Below are positions 34,733 through 45,679 of a DNA stretch of 64,000 nucleotides, piece after piece; positions within the stretch are counted from its first letter, which is position 1; every line of letters begins with the position of its first letter. Made by a program: the position numbers and the translations under genes. The stretch comes from Pseudoips prasinana (lineage: Eukaryota; Arthropoda; Insecta; Lepidoptera; Nolidae): NCBI GenBank assembly GCA_951640165.1, contig OX621242.1:13013501-13077500 (forward strand), in the 5' to 3' direction. The notes beneath the pieces were generated by a model that worked only from the letters and a program-made list of their open reading frames with translations, had not been told where the DNA came from and made no database searches.

Positions 34733-34900
34733 ACTGCACATGTGGCGCAGCGGCTAAGACGCCTCGCCGCTTCGTGTCGCGGGTCCGAGTCCCGCGCCGG
34801 ACGGTTCTGAGTCTGGATGTAATTTGTGTCCGTCTATTATATGCTTGTAAAGTATCCCGCGACATAGAGATTAGATTCCCTAATGCGGCGTTCTCTTAAA
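34733..34900 (+). repeat. tRNA-derived SINE, family B
   Basis: The head has A box TGTGGCGCAGCGGCTAAGAC (34741-34760) and B box GCGGGTCCGAGTCCCGCGCC (34779-34798). It is followed by 'tctgagtctggatgtaattt' and 'cccgcgacatagagattaga'. Pol III boxes are well preserved, but the SINE body and multiple copies exclude a tRNA gene. Confidence 0.8.
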
Positions 34901-36745
34901 AAAAATCAACACCATACCTCCTCCACGCGTTCCTAAAAGTTCCTAAACCTTTATAGACAGACAAACAGACGAAAAAGTGATCCTATAAGGTTTTTGTTTT
35001 CCTTTCGTGGTACAGAACCCGAAAAAAGAAATCGATATATTTGCAATTGAAATCGATAAATTTAATAGGTCGTGTATGTATCGGAGCCTATGTCACTAAA
35101 CATAGTCTGGGTTCCTAATAAACGCCGCCTTAAGATTTAAATATCCATTAATAAATCGATCCTAACAAGCATTACTTACTTAGAACCAAACGTGTTTCAG
35201 AATAAATTTTATCGTAGGAACCTAAATCCGGTTGGATCCCCACGTGTAATACCTACCTATGTACATGTAATTCAATTTTGTTAACTTTCAACACCCTTTC
35301 ATCCCTAATTTTATGAAACCTCGTCTTATCCCTTGGTCCATTAGACCCTTCATATTTACGAGGTACTAGTCAGTAGTTATTCCTTATAATATTAAGACAT
35401 TATCCTAATATTATAAATGCGAAATTTTGTATGTTCTGTAATCACGCTAAATGGCCTGATTGAATTTTGAAACTTCGCGCTGTGATCATCTAGATAAAAA
35501 TATCGCATAAATACGTATGTATAATGTCACTTCGAAAACGTTGTGGACTTTCCTATTACCATGAATCTTTTAGTTTATTGATAAGAAACAAGCTTCCTAT
35601 AACACTTAAAAATATATCAAATTACGGCCAAGTAGGAAAACACGACAGCTTAAAATTTTCTTGGTATTCTGAAATATATTTAAAAAGTAAGTGATAATTA
35701 TTTCCTTGGCGCCTGACACTGCCGAGGCGTACAGAAATTTCCCCGAATTAAGTCCAGTGGTGTTACGAGTCACATGCAGAAGCTAGTCCGTAGCAATATC
35801 AGAAATTTCTACTTAATACTATTTAAGTATATTTTGTATTATAGTTGTGAACTGTAGGTGACAAAACGTAGGCAGGTAAGGTTCCTATTAAAAATGTATG
35901 TCTATATTTGGGAAAAGAGTGTCTCAGCTGTTTCTTTAAACAAATTTTAACATTTTGCGTGTTTTGTGAACCTTAAAAATGTCTATAAACCTTGTAAGTC
36001 TGGTTTAATAGGGGAAGTTTAGGGACTTCAGTTTTCTGAAAGATGTTGCTTTTTTAATAACTGTGACATTCACTGATCTTGCTTCTAAGGCTACAAAGTG
36101 CCATTAGACTAAAAGCGTGTACATACTTTTTTAATGTCTTATTATTTTAATAAATTCGACAAGGAGGCCATTATTGTATCAGTCAAGTTAACAAAGTGTT
36201 TAGAAAAGAGACAAGTAGTGAAGAATTATATTTATTAAAGGACTTTTTTGACGCTTAACTTAACTTAAATGTTAAACTGTACGGAGAGAAAGAAAAAGAG
36301 AAGAAGAAGCAAGTCACGTGTGTCCGTGACGTTTTTCTTTTTCTAATCTGTAGCATGTTAAATAGTTGATTGAATTTTGCTTTACAGTCTGTCATTTTTC
36401 ACTTTTGTCTTAAAGCTAGACGTCAAAAAAGTCCCTTAATAAACATAATTATTCATAGCTTTGCTATATTTTATACACTTTGTTAACTTTTAGGTGCAAG
36501 TGGATCAGTAAAAGCAACCATTATGTAGACACACTGTTAAGAGATCGCAAATTCAACGTGCTTGTGTTTAGTATAGTAATTAAAAGTATGGTCTGTATCT
36601 TTGTTAACTTAAGCCACGTTCTCCCCCTTCGCAGCATCATTTTCGCCTGCTACGCAATTACAAAAAGCACTGGCTTCTTACATTTAACACTTAAAACAAT
36701 ACAATCATAATATCCTGGTATCTATTACTTGATATAAGATAGGAA
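34901..36745. other. Intron 2, anonymous
   Basis: A fragment of the 'attataaatgcgaaattttg' repeat family begins at 35403, and a purine-rich run 'gagaaagaaaaagagaagaa' lies at 36285-36310. No gene seen. Confidence 0.5.
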
Positions 36746-37012
36746 TAATGTCCCAGGATATTTCCTGGGACGTTATTCACACACGACCATCTGATCACAA
36801 ACTAAGCAGAGCTTGTACTATGGAAACCAGATAACTGACATACTACATTTATACTACTTTCTTTTGTAAATACATACTTCTATAGATAATTACACCCAAA
36901 CTCACATACAAACATGTTCATGCACACAAATATCTGCCCTGGTTGGGAATCGAACCCACGACCTGCGGCATGAAAAACAAGCATTTACCAATCACGCTAA
37001 CAGGCCCGTCAA
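36746..37012 (-). repeat. tRNA-derived SINE, family A, near full length
   Basis: Reverse orientation, ordered as 'catctgatcacaaactaagc', 'gaaaccagataactgacata', 'acttctatagataattacac', 'atgttcatgcacacaaatat', 'tgggaatcgaacccacgacc'. This copy shows the undisturbed sequence at the sites where an RTE (7477) and a mariner (47320) inserted into sister copies. Confidence 0.85.
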
Positions 37013-37133
37013 CTTACTGCTTATGATTTTAAGTTCCTCATGTACATGGAGTATGATTATGTTTATAAAAATAAAATACCATTATATTTTGCTTAACTTA
37101 CTGTAAAATGTAAACACCGTTTATAGATCGCAG

Positions 37134-37505
37134 CCCTCACTTTGAAAGGATGAAATCTTATCTTAACTCAAGCCAGAGCAAAGCTAACGCTTTATCACTC
37201 TAAGCCTTATTGCTTACTGCTCGCACTTTAAAAAATGAAATATAATTACCACTTTTTATCTTAAATTTAGAGTAAAGTCCGAACAATATCTAATCACGCT
37301 TAGTAAGCCTTAAAACGCACTTTTAAAGAATCGCTACCCGTTTTTATCTTAACTCAAGTATAAATTAAGAGCAAAGTGTAAACATACTCAGACCTCAGCC
37401 TTACTTTTTCCAACTCTCACTTTGGAAAATTGTATTATAGCATTCATAATACAATTGTTTTCATCTTAACTCCAAAGTTAGAAAAAGTTTAAATAGCCTC
37501 TGCCT
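37134..37505. repeat. Four diverged tandem units of about 90 bases
   Basis: Units starting near 37136, 37225, 37316 and 37411 share CACTTT-, 'tatcttaactcaag', 'agagcaaag' and 'gcctta' type modules in the same order, with strong divergence. No coding potential. Confidence 0.5.
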
Positions 37506-37835
37506 AAGTGAACCATAATATACCAATTCAGCGGACAATAGGCAAACAAATCAATAATCCTACATTGTTGTGGACCCGCTTAAACTGCCCAGAATTTTCC
37601 CGAAACATGAATTATTTTTAGGGACTCTATATGGTAGTAACCACTTATGGGATCACCTCATTGTCGGTAGACCCACCCAGACCCTTTATCAGAATAGTGT
37701 AAAATATATAGATTTACTTACTTAGATAGTTGTTCGAATAACAAAGTACAAAGATGTGATACGGTTTTATTGCTGACGAAAGAAAGAGTATGTATTGTGT
37801 GCTATATGCTTAATAAATAATTTTGTGGTTTAGTG

Positions 37836-38010
37836 TGTGGACAACCGCGGAACAAGGTCCTGGGTTCAAATCCCGGGTAGGGCTAAAAAGTGATTTTGGG
37901 AATTTACTGTTAAGAAAGTTTCTCAATATCAGCTCGAAGAATGGGAGTTGGCGGTTTCACCCCCGGGCCACGGAGGCTAGTAAAGTCGGCAGTCCTGTAC
38001 TTCAATTATC
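37836..38010 (+). repeat. tRNA-derived SINE, family C, truncated
   Basis: Head with GGTCCTGGGTTCAAATCCCG (37856-37875), then 'gggagttggcggtttcaccc'. The distal body is missing. The open frame at 37823-38035 is incidental. Confidence 0.7.
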
Positions 38011-38252
38011 ATTTAAAACAAGTAATGATGCTTAGCAAATGAGGTGAGCCGTACTGGTTCTCTAAACTCTAGCCGATAGTCTATTTATATACATTTATGG
38101 TGTTTACGTTTCAGTAATTGTTTCATCGTTGTTAAATATAAGAATTAATGTAAACAAGTGTTGGTGAGCGTTATTAAATAAAACAATGTTATAAAAGTTG
38201 CAGCTAGAATAATTCTAAATAAAAATCTATTTTTTATTGTACCTTAATTCAA

Positions 38253-38708
38253 TAAAAATAAAAAAAGGTTCTTATTCACGTAGACTTTAAAAAAGCGCTT
38301 GTAAATAGTCTGAACATGTTCGTAGTAATATATAATTAATTTATAATTATTGTAGGAAATAATTTACAATCAGTGTTATTTTATAATAGTAACGATATTT
38401 AGCTAACTTAAATTAAGTTATTGTCAAGGATCATGTGTAGGTTTTATTATCTAAATTTTAAATTTTAGCTATATTTTTACTACATATTGTCTGAATGGTT
38501 CTGTCTATATTAAGGTACGAATTAAATGTTATTATTGCGGCGGACCTTGTGTTGATAACGACGCCGCGACGGTCGCGCTTTAATGCTACCACCGGATCCA
38601 ATGCGCCCCAACTGAGAAGACCCAGCGAAACAAACTCAGTGTCTCTACTACCGCTTTCAACACGGCGCAGTTGAGTCGCTCCGGCGAAACATACTCATTG
38701 GGGCATAT
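38253..38708. repeat. Long dispersed repeat, copy 2 (pairs with 9331-9800)
   Basis: Same modules and order as copy 1, including the GC-rich block at about 38573-38641 with 'accggatccaatgcgcccca'. An added CGCCG near 38560 and loss of 'ggttc' near 38642 distinguish it. Confidence 0.75.
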
Positions 38709-39013
38709 ACACGAGTATCTTTATTGTTTTGCATGTGTGCGTATTAACACGTGCCAAACCTACTAGAGAGTGCTTGGCTACGTATGTGTGCCGAAATGCA
38801 TATACGGTAAAAAGGCAGCAGTCCTTAGATTAGTCATAAATTTATCGGTGTTGATAATTGAGCATAAAATACCTTTCCAAAATTGATGATTTTTCTGCAG
38901 TGCTGTTCTATATATATATATATATCCGTAGTAAATCCTATGCTTTATCCCTTTGACGACTTTGTAGGCGTTGTCAGTACATGAAAGAATTAATTAATTC
39001 TCACTTGTTTTAG
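38709..39013. other. End of sNPF intron 2
   Basis: Contains a (TA)n run at 38912-38927 and ends with a pyrimidine-rich TTCTCACTTGTTTTAG acceptor. Confidence 0.55.
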
Positions 39014-39124
39014 CTTGATGAGATGGACGAGCTCCTGTCTCTCCGCGAGGTCCGCACCCCCGTGCGTCTACGCTTCGGACGCCGTTCCGACGAACGCGCC
39101 GTGCCACATATCTTCCCCCAGGAG
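39014..39124 (+). CDS. sNPF: sNPF coding exon 3: second RLRF-amide peptide
   Basis: An exon of 37 whole codons (residues 94-130), phase 0 on both sides, bounded by CACTTGTTTTAG and GTAACT. It encodes an acidic linker (LDEMDELLSLREV), then TPVRLRF (108-114), Gly115 for amidation, R116-R117 for cleavage, and the linker SDERAVPHIFPQE. The peptide N-terminus is set by a monobasic site: R107 gives TPVRLRF-amide and R104 a longer EVRTPVRLRF-amide. TPVRLRF matches my knowledge of the second lepidopteran sNPF. Because it is symmetric in phase, skipping it would leave the frame intact and remove one peptide. Confidence 0.96.
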
Positions 39125-39261
39125 GTAACTATGCAAATACATTGACTCAGTCTAAAAGAACGCATAAGTATGATATTTAAATATCTCTATTAAAATATCT
39201 GTTAACTTCTTAATTACTGAATCATTAATTACAACTTAGAGGATCTAAGATGACCACATTA
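39125..39261. other. Start of sNPF intron 3
   Basis: Non-coding, no feature. Confidence 0.6.
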
Positions 39262-39567
39262 ACGGTGGCGGGTTCACCCGCAGAGAACGAGGTCCTGGGT
39301 TCAAATTCCGGGTCGGGCCAAAAGTGATCTTGAGACTTTTCTGTAAAAAGAAGTATTAGCCCGAAGTCTAGGAGTTGAAGGTATTATACCCCCGTGCCTC
39401 GGAGAGCACGTAAAGCCGTCGGTCCTATGCCTGACCTCTTTCGGGTTGTGTCGCTAGAAGTCCCATCGGATCATAAGAGTGATGGAATAGAAAGTTTGTC
39501 CTGCGCAGATGGCTGTCTCCATTGAGATTGGCTGCCGTGGCCGAAATTCGGTTAGGAGGACATTATT
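39262..39567 (+). repeat. tRNA-derived SINE, family C, near full length
   Basis: Head B box GGTCCTGGGTTCAAATTCCG (39291-39310), body 'gtcccatcggatcataagag' and end 'tggccgaaattcggttagga' with ATTATTATT. It is the + strand counterpart of 20514-20881 and 25440-25768. Confidence 0.8.
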
Positions 39568-40104
39568 ATTATAGAGCGAAAGGATGCAATATTCTACCTT
39601 ATTTAAAAGTCCTACCGCGTAACCTCCAAACATTCGACCCCATTGCGGCGGCCTCAAAATGTCGAACCTTATCGTAAGAACTATTTTGCATCAATAAAAC
39701 GAAGGTTTAAAAATATATACGTTCACACACATGCAAGTAAAACCTCTAAAAAAGAAACTATTCTTAGACATAATATATACCTCCCCGTAGATCTTATTGA
39801 TACAAAGGTCATAAAACCCTTGATGCCGTGTAAACCCGTGTAATGAAGTTATTCCCCCTAACAAGCCACTATACGATCTTTTACGACAATCGACCTGTTT
39901 TATGTTCGACCTTTTTACTAAAACAATCAAACGATACCAGCATTTACTAAGAAATTCACAAATTCCCATAAAGATGGATATTAGGGGTAAATCGCATATC
40001 GTTCTCATTCATAAGATCGCTTGAAATAAACTAGGTTACACTGTTTGGCCGGGTTCTTTGACCTTATGCTAAAAAGCTCAAAAGCAGCAAATATCAGACT
40101 TATG

Positions 40105-40460
40105 TATAAATCCTACTAATATTATAAAGGCGAAAGTTTGTGAGTGTGTGAGTGTGTATGTTTGTTACTTCTTCACGCAAAAACTACTGAACAGATTTTG
40201 ATGAAACTTTGTAGTAAGAAAGCTTATATATCGGGATAACACATAGGCTATGATTTATAAAGTTTATTGTTGTTGTTAATATTATAAAGGCGAAAGTTTG
40301 TGAGTGTGTGAGTGTGTATGTTTGTTACTTCTTCACGTCTAAATGGCTGAAAAGATTTTAATAAATTTTGGTATGTGGTTAGCTGACACCCTGGATTAAC
40401 ACATAGGCTATAATTTTTAAAGTTTTATGCGTTTAAAACCGTGTGGCACAGCTACATAAG
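40105..40460 (+). repeat. Two tandem copies of the 'attataaaggcgaaagtttg' dispersed repeat
   Basis: 'attataaaggcgaaagtttg' plus 'tgagtgtgtgagtgtgtatg' occurs at about 40122-40162 and again at about 40280-40321. Both are followed by 'tttgttacttcttcacg' and an 'acacataggctat' module. The neighbouring interval 39570-40104 shows nothing recognisable. Confidence 0.7.
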
Positions 40461-40707
40461 TCTGATATTGTCTGCTATAGCAGTTTCAATTAATATATTA
40501 ATTGAAACTTTACGATGATTTTTTACGATTTCAATCGATAATCCTTTCACAGACATATTCTTACAGAATAAACAGACGCTCAGAGAGACAATCAAGACAT
40601 CCTGTGCGCGCTATATGGCTCATATCTACAATAACTAAGACGTTTAACGTAAACCTTAATTAGAATAAAAAAAAATTAATTAAAACGATTTTATGTACTG
40701 TTTTTGA

Positions 40708-40920
40708 CTGCACGTGTGGTGCAGCGGCTAAGACAGTCGCCTCGCCACTTCGTGTCGCGGGTGCGAGTCCCGTGCCGGACATCTATTTGTGTGACTAATA
40801 AATTGTTGTTCTGAGTCTGGATGTAATTTGTGTCCGTTTATTATACGAGTATGTTTGTAAAGTACCCCGCGACGCAGAGATTACTTTGCCTAACGCGGGT
40901 GTTGTTTTAAAAATAAAACA
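40708..40920 (+). repeat. tRNA-derived SINE, family B, near full length
   Basis: GACTGCACGTGTGGTGCAGC, then a B box GCGGGTGCGAGTCCCGTGCC, then 'ttctgagtctggatgtaatt' and 'taaagtaccccgcgacgcag'. Reference copy for the family. Confidence 0.85.
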
Positions 40921-41089
40921 AAAGAAATTATTCTTATATATAAATCTATCAAATTTAGAATACCAAGAGTACCTACAGTTACATGAAACATTAAGTTCTA
41001 CTTTAACTCATATACTACAAAGTGGAGTCAGTTTTTTAATACTTATCTGTTAGTTATGGAATTCAACGACTAACCTCTTTTGTTCATCT

Positions 41090-41500
41090 TGTTTTGTTTG
41101 TCCACTGCTGGGCATAGCCCTCCCGCAAAAGTTTTATAACGTTGGCATTTGGAAGGGTTTTGCCATTTTGCGCTGTTGCCCGGCTATCTGGTATATCACT
41201 TAGTTAAATTGATCCTCGGTGCTTTTGCAGCTGGCTGCTCTAGTTGCAATTCTCTCGTTTTATGAGGCTATAGCCTCTTTATATCATTCTGACTCCCACT
41301 TTGCCCTGGAGGGAAATGGAACTATTCATTTCTAACTTCTCCTTTTTCTTTCTGATTAATTATATTGCGGGATCCAAGACAGTTAAAGCGTTTGCCTCAC
41401 CGCTCAGTGTCATTTCATTGTGTGCCGCTGTTGATACTGGCTTACAGGAGTTGCAGTGGTGGGTAAGACCTCCCTCTTACTTCCGTCTAGCCAAACTACC
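41090..41500 (-). repeat. RTE-like terminus in reverse plus attached repeat
   Basis: 'TGTCCACTGCTGGGCATAGC' with CCTCCC (41100-41125) is the reverse complement of the RTE 3'-end block. The distal part (41367-41475) matches 14640-14780 next to sNPF exon 1. Confidence 0.6.
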
Positions 41501-41849
41501 GTGAATTTGTTTTGTAATTCATCTGTATTTATTATCCCAAACATCTATTCCATGAGTTTATTGACATCAACTAAAACCTAATTAATGTAATTAAGTTTAA
41601 AAGATTAATAAGTCTCCCATTAAAATAAAGATAAACTAAGAACGTTAATTTGTTCTATATTTAGATAAAAGTAATGTATGTATTCCGTTAGAATGCGTCG
41701 TCGCCTTGACATTGCGTAGGTATTAACTCCTATGAGATTTCGTCACGCGTCTCCTTAGACGCAATCGTATGGAAACATAAATTTCACAGCTAGTAGTTGA
41801 ATCTACCGCGGCTGGTAGGAGGTCTGCCGCGTTAAGTCACTGCCATGGG

Positions 41850-42450
41850 GTCATATCGCGCGAGTGTCACAGGAGACATCGGCAGCACCCTTATTCCGGA
41901 CCATGAATATACTGACTGTCCCGGCGTTGTTGTGCCTTCAAGTGGCGTTATATGCGTACGATAACCAAGAAGAGTACTTGAGGCGCGGTGACGGTCATAC
42001 GTATAGCATGCGGCATAAAGACCGCCTGCGACCGGTGCCACGACACCTAGAAAAAACAGCTAGGCTAGTGCATGCAATGGCGCCGGCCGTCTACAACAGA
42101 CTTCCAGAAGAGGTGAGAAAGTCTGGCTCTAGAAATGCGTTTAAATACAATACTAAAAAGTGGCTTGTTGAACAGACATTTTATTCATATGACGATTTAA
42201 TGAAACTGCCATTGACATAGAATGTACATTAATAAATTTTATTTTTTGTAATTGAACTGAATTATTTTTCATTTTGTATTATTTAATTTATCAATTTTTA
42301 AAATGGTTTATTATTATATACTCACACCGTTTAACTCTTTGTTAATTCGTTGTAATTCTTTGTTATTTAATTTTATGACCTATAATTGTATCTTGACGTG
42401 TAACATTATTTTCTGTTACCTATAAATGAATATGAATATGAATATATCCC
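41850..42450 (+). mobile_element. Non-LTR retrotransposon Pol C-terminal relic
   Basis: The open frame 41864-42220 (118 residues) contains LFRTMNILTVPALLCLQVAL, then YAYDN, GHTYSMRHKDRLRPVPRHLE, KTARLVH, VYNRLPEEVRKSG, FKYNTKKWLVEQTFYS and DLM. I recognise this succession as the C-terminus after the reverse-transcriptase domain of non-LTR retrotransposons. The upstream RT is missing (5' truncation), and the 3' UTR-like tail ends in ATGAAT repeats (42427-42447). It lies in sNPF intron 3. The clade (CR1- or Jockey-like) is not assigned. Confidence 0.75.
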
Positions 42451-42462
42451 ATAAGATAAATT

Positions 42463-42910
42463 AAATAAAATAAAAAAGGGTTTTATTCACGTTGACTTTT
42501 AAAAAGCGCTCGTAAAGTCAGAACATGTTTGTAGTAATATATAATTAACTAGCAATGACCCGCGATTTCACCCGCGTTAAAGTAGTTTTGGCGTTAAAGA
42601 GTAACAAACATACATCTATACTCACAAACTTTCGCATTTATAATATTAGCAGGATGTGTACCTCTAGCGGTTTTGGCAGTGCATGTCGGAATAACTGGCA
42701 GATGGTAGATATTTTCATACTTACTTGATACTTACTATTTTGGACAATTCACACAATATATTTATAAATTGTAGCCTATGTGTTATTCTGATGTATAATC
42801 TATATTATTGTAAAGTTTCATTAAAATCCATTGAGTAGTTTTTACGTGAAAGAGTAACAAACATCCATCCATCCATATTTACAAACTTTCACGTTTATAA
42901 TATTAATAGG
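42463..42910. repeat. Composite of dispersed-repeat fragments
   Basis: 42463-42545 is copy 3 of the 'attcacgtagactttaaaaa' repeat. From 42550 on, reverse and degenerate pieces of the 'gcgaaagtttgtgagt' family follow, each ending in 'aatattag/aatattaatagga'. Confidence 0.55.
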
Positions 42911-43010
42911 ATTAACAATTATTTCCATTCTGTCATTATTCCCCGAAACGAATTTAAATCTCTTTACATCTCTCGCTAAAATAGCTCGTATTAAAAGAAC
43001 TACTAAAATT

Positions 43011-43222
43011 ACTTACTAACGCATCGTATGGGCAGTGGTAACCCTAGTGTCAGAGTTGTTCAAGCCGTTCAGTAGGCCTCTGACATGGCTTCTGACTGTT
43101 CCCTAATGACTACAACCGGGACTGAGAAATTATGGTGCCCTTGGAAGCATGGAGGCGCTCAGAAATTAACCCATCTATGGACTGACAGCGAGCCTAATTA
43201 CTTAACCTCGCCAATCACTTAC
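43011..43222 (-). repeat. 5S rRNA-derived SINE, copy 1
   Basis: Reverse-orientation copy. It shares 'gggcagtggtaaccctagtg', 'cagtaggcctctgacatggc' and 'gactacaaccgggac' with the copies at 48708 and 54061. The 5S-like end is decayed (acttaacctcgccaatcac). Confidence 0.7.
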
Positions 43223-43864
43223 GGACCGGCAAGAAACCAGTTCTAAGCTGTCGCTTATTTTCCCTTAGTATTTTGCGCTAAAACTTAATTAACACATCTA
43301 AAGATATCCTATTGTAACGCCCTAATTCCATTTCAATAAGCAAATATGACGAGTCATGTTAGAATCGTAACATGGGACCGAGTTTGTTGCTTGACGCTTT
43401 GACTATAATGTTCTGCACTGTGTTCTAACGACACTTGTTATAACTATTTTACTTTTGTTATTGAACTTTTGAGCTACTTTAACTAATAACGCGTTGCATT
43501 GCGAATAATGCTATAAAGTGTTATCACTACGATAATATGATCTTTCACGTGCAACTGTGAACACATCAGTCGGAATTATTTCTAGAAAACAAAGCTGATG
43601 GGTAACACCTTTATCTTCCGGAAGGCAGTTAGCTAGTGAATCATAAATTTGATCTGCCAGTGTGTGTCGTTCATAGCTTAATGAAGAGCGCCTACCCCGT
43701 ATTGGTAGAGGGTGCTGTTTTCAGAACCGCCAGACGATTAACTTTTTTTCACGTTTTGCATTGCGTTTTCGACAGATGAATAAAAATGTGATTTATTAAA
43801 AATTTCATTAGGGTAATGGTGAGGATTATTTGATATGTATCTAATAACTTTATGTTTGTGACAG
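43223..43864. other. End of sNPF intron 3
   Basis: Anonymous sequence ending at the acceptor TTTGTGACAG (43863-43864). Confidence 0.55.
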
Positions 43865-43951
43865 GAACAGGACCGTGCTGTGCGAGCTCCCTCTATGCGC
43901 CTGCGATTTGGTCGCCGATCAGACAACAACATGTTCTTACTCCCCTATGAG
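43865..43951 (+). CDS. sNPF: sNPF coding exon 4: third RLRF-amide peptide
   Basis: An exon of 29 whole codons (residues 131-159), phase 0 on both sides, ending at GTAAAT. It encodes EQDRAVR, then APSMRLRF (138-145), Gly146, R147-R148, and SDNNMFLLPYE. APSMRLRF-amide matches the third lepidopteran sNPF as I know it; cleavage at R134 instead of R137 would give an AVR-extended form. A second AG six bases into the exon (GAACAG) would remove E131-Q132 in frame if used. Like exon 3 it can be skipped without changing frame. Confidence 0.96.
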
Positions 43952-44636
43952 GTAAATATTTTTAAGACATAACTACGTATAATGTTACAAGATTAACTTA
44001 GAAATATATTAACTGGACTAACTCGAAATAAAATTTCAATAATATATATTTATTCTTTAGCTAAACACACAACACGTTAACGTGTACAAGTAGGAAACAT
44101 ACAATCTAATTAATTACTACGAAAAAAAATACTATTCGTAGAAACTATTTTAACCCTTAAATAGACGGTGTCCTATACGAGAATACATCAATTCAACCTC
44201 TTTGAAATAAGGAACAAAATACAATAAAAAAATACAGCAATGTCTGGTTAAGGTTAAACCTAACGTTCATTCTTAGACTAGAATGCTTTCACTGCTTCAC
44301 TGTTTCGAAAATATATTATCTGCTAACCATATTATTTCATTTTTATTTCTTTATGAAGACTAGGATGAAATGCATTAAATTCTTGCCTAATGATAAGCAT
44401 ACCTGTGTATATGAAGCAATAAAATAAAATAGATAGTAGAAATAATATGCAATTTTTAGAAAATCTCCTTTCTGATTTGCTCTTGCAATACACGACGGAA
44501 CACACTTAATTTGCACAGCGCCAAATTTAGGTGTCAGGGCTGTAGATAGACAGGCTACTTGACTTTTTTGTTTTACGTGCGGCTATGAGATGTAATCAAC
44601 AGGACGTAATTATTGTAATTTTTGTTTTCTTTTCAG
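43952..44636. other. sNPF intron 4
   Basis: 685 bases, GTAAAT donor and TTTGTTTTCTTTTCAG acceptor. No repeat recognised. Confidence 0.85.
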
Positions 44637-44699
44637 TCAGCCGTACCCAAGGAAGTGAAAGCTAGTGGCTCCGTAGAAGACGACAGACAGCAGGAATAA
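44637..44699 (+). CDS. sNPF: sNPF coding exon 5: C-terminal tail and stop
   Basis: Twenty codons (residues 160-179, SAVPKEVKASGS then VEDDRQQE) and a TAA at 44697-44699. The tail is acidic and carries no amidation signal, as expected for the end of a neuropeptide precursor. The acceptor is strong; an alternative AG four bases later would shift the frame and is unlikely. The stop overlaps an AATAAA (44695-44700). Confidence 0.88.
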   Translation, partial: SAVPKEVKASGSVEDDRQQE

Positions 44700-44820
44700 A
44701 TACCACATATCCGCATATACCAAGATAACACATATTATATACCGCTCCGTACAAACTTTAAGTAACAACCTTTCAAATTGACACCAACCTACCAGCTTAC
44801 GTGTCATCCAACAAAATAAA
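44695..44820 (+). promoter_or_regulatory. Polyadenylation-signal candidates for sNPF
   Basis: AATAAA occurs at 44695-44700, overlapping the stop codon and too early to serve alone, and at 44815-44820, about 115 bases into the 3' UTR, which is a plausible site. Further AT-rich signals downstream cannot be excluded. Confidence 0.4.
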
Positions 44821-45679
44821 ATCGATTCTTAGATGTTATTCAACTATTTTGTAAGTTATGTGTACATAATAATCAGATAGAATATTGTATGTTATTAAAA
44901 TGTTATTCGTGAAATCTATATAATTTCTTGCTATCTACTCTCTTCTAAGTGTAACCTGTAACTGTGATTGTCGAATTATCAATTTCTCACCTGCCGAACT
45001 TATATCTAATCAAACGTTATTATATAATATAGTATCGATGATATTCTAGTCAATACTAAATTAAGACTGTATTTGTTTTAATAACTATCTTCTAGTACTT
45101 TGCATACCATAATTTTGCGAATAGTTGTACATTTTTAGAGCTGGGCAAATGTAAAACTACTTCGCTATTTGGTATTCGTCGTTTTGATCCCTCGATCACT
45201 TAATCAGATCAGTATTTAAATTGTCGTAATTCAATGTAAAATCATGGCGTAATATTTATTTAATTTATTACTAAGTGTAGTGAAAAAGATTATGTTTAAT
45301 TTTGTATAGATATTATAGAGCAATTGATGAGTTGAAATATAAAAATATTGCCATTGGTATTATTGTTTTATTTACTAAAGTATACCTAATTCTAATGGTG
45401 AACCTTTACCAAAGTTGCTTTTTAGAACTACGACTATGTATATTTAACAATCATTCGGACATTTAACAATCCAATTTCTCCGGTGAGGCGTATCTGTGCT
45501 TTCTCATAGTGATGGGAAAGCACAGATACTCCTCAACTGAGGAGATGGACTGAATGAGTAATCCACGCCCCACATTTAAATCATTAAAAATTTGTGATTA
45601 TAGCCACTGTAACATTATAGACTTCTACAAGTCTCTTCTTCCGCAAGAATAACAAGATAGTAATAAACGATTTTGTAAA
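44821..45679. other. sNPF 3' flank with an imperfect hairpin
   Basis: An inverted repeat with one mismatch occurs at 45485-45503 and 45516-45534 (GAGGCGTATCTGTGCTTTC against GAAAGCACAGATACTCCTC). No gene seen. Confidence 0.5.

Larger units (their letters stand above)
14986..44820 (+). other. sNPF: sNPF precursor gene, coding-exon span
   Basis: The gene-level view joins five coding exons (100, 179, 111, 87 and 63 bases including the stop). Intron 1 is phase 1; introns 2, 3 and 4 are phase 0; all begin GT and end AG. Joined, they give 179 residues: a signal peptide (about 1-25), a spacer, three RLRF-amide peptides at 70-80, 108-114 and 138-145, and a short acidic C-terminal tail. The product is a secreted neuropeptide precursor processed in the regulated secretory pathway; in insects sNPF peptides act through a G-protein-coupled receptor and influence feeding and growth. 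The gene extends further 5' because an acceptor lies 2 bases before the ATG. Introns carry many transposon relics, but none interrupts an exon or border. Confidence 0.95.

Noticed and set aside
34733..34800. Possible tRNA gene (well-formed A and B boxes)
   Set aside because: The same head followed by the same non-tRNA body recurs at 40708 and in reverse at 19900 and 49941, so it is a SINE. The same reasoning excludes tRNA genes at 24051, 30830 and 49630.
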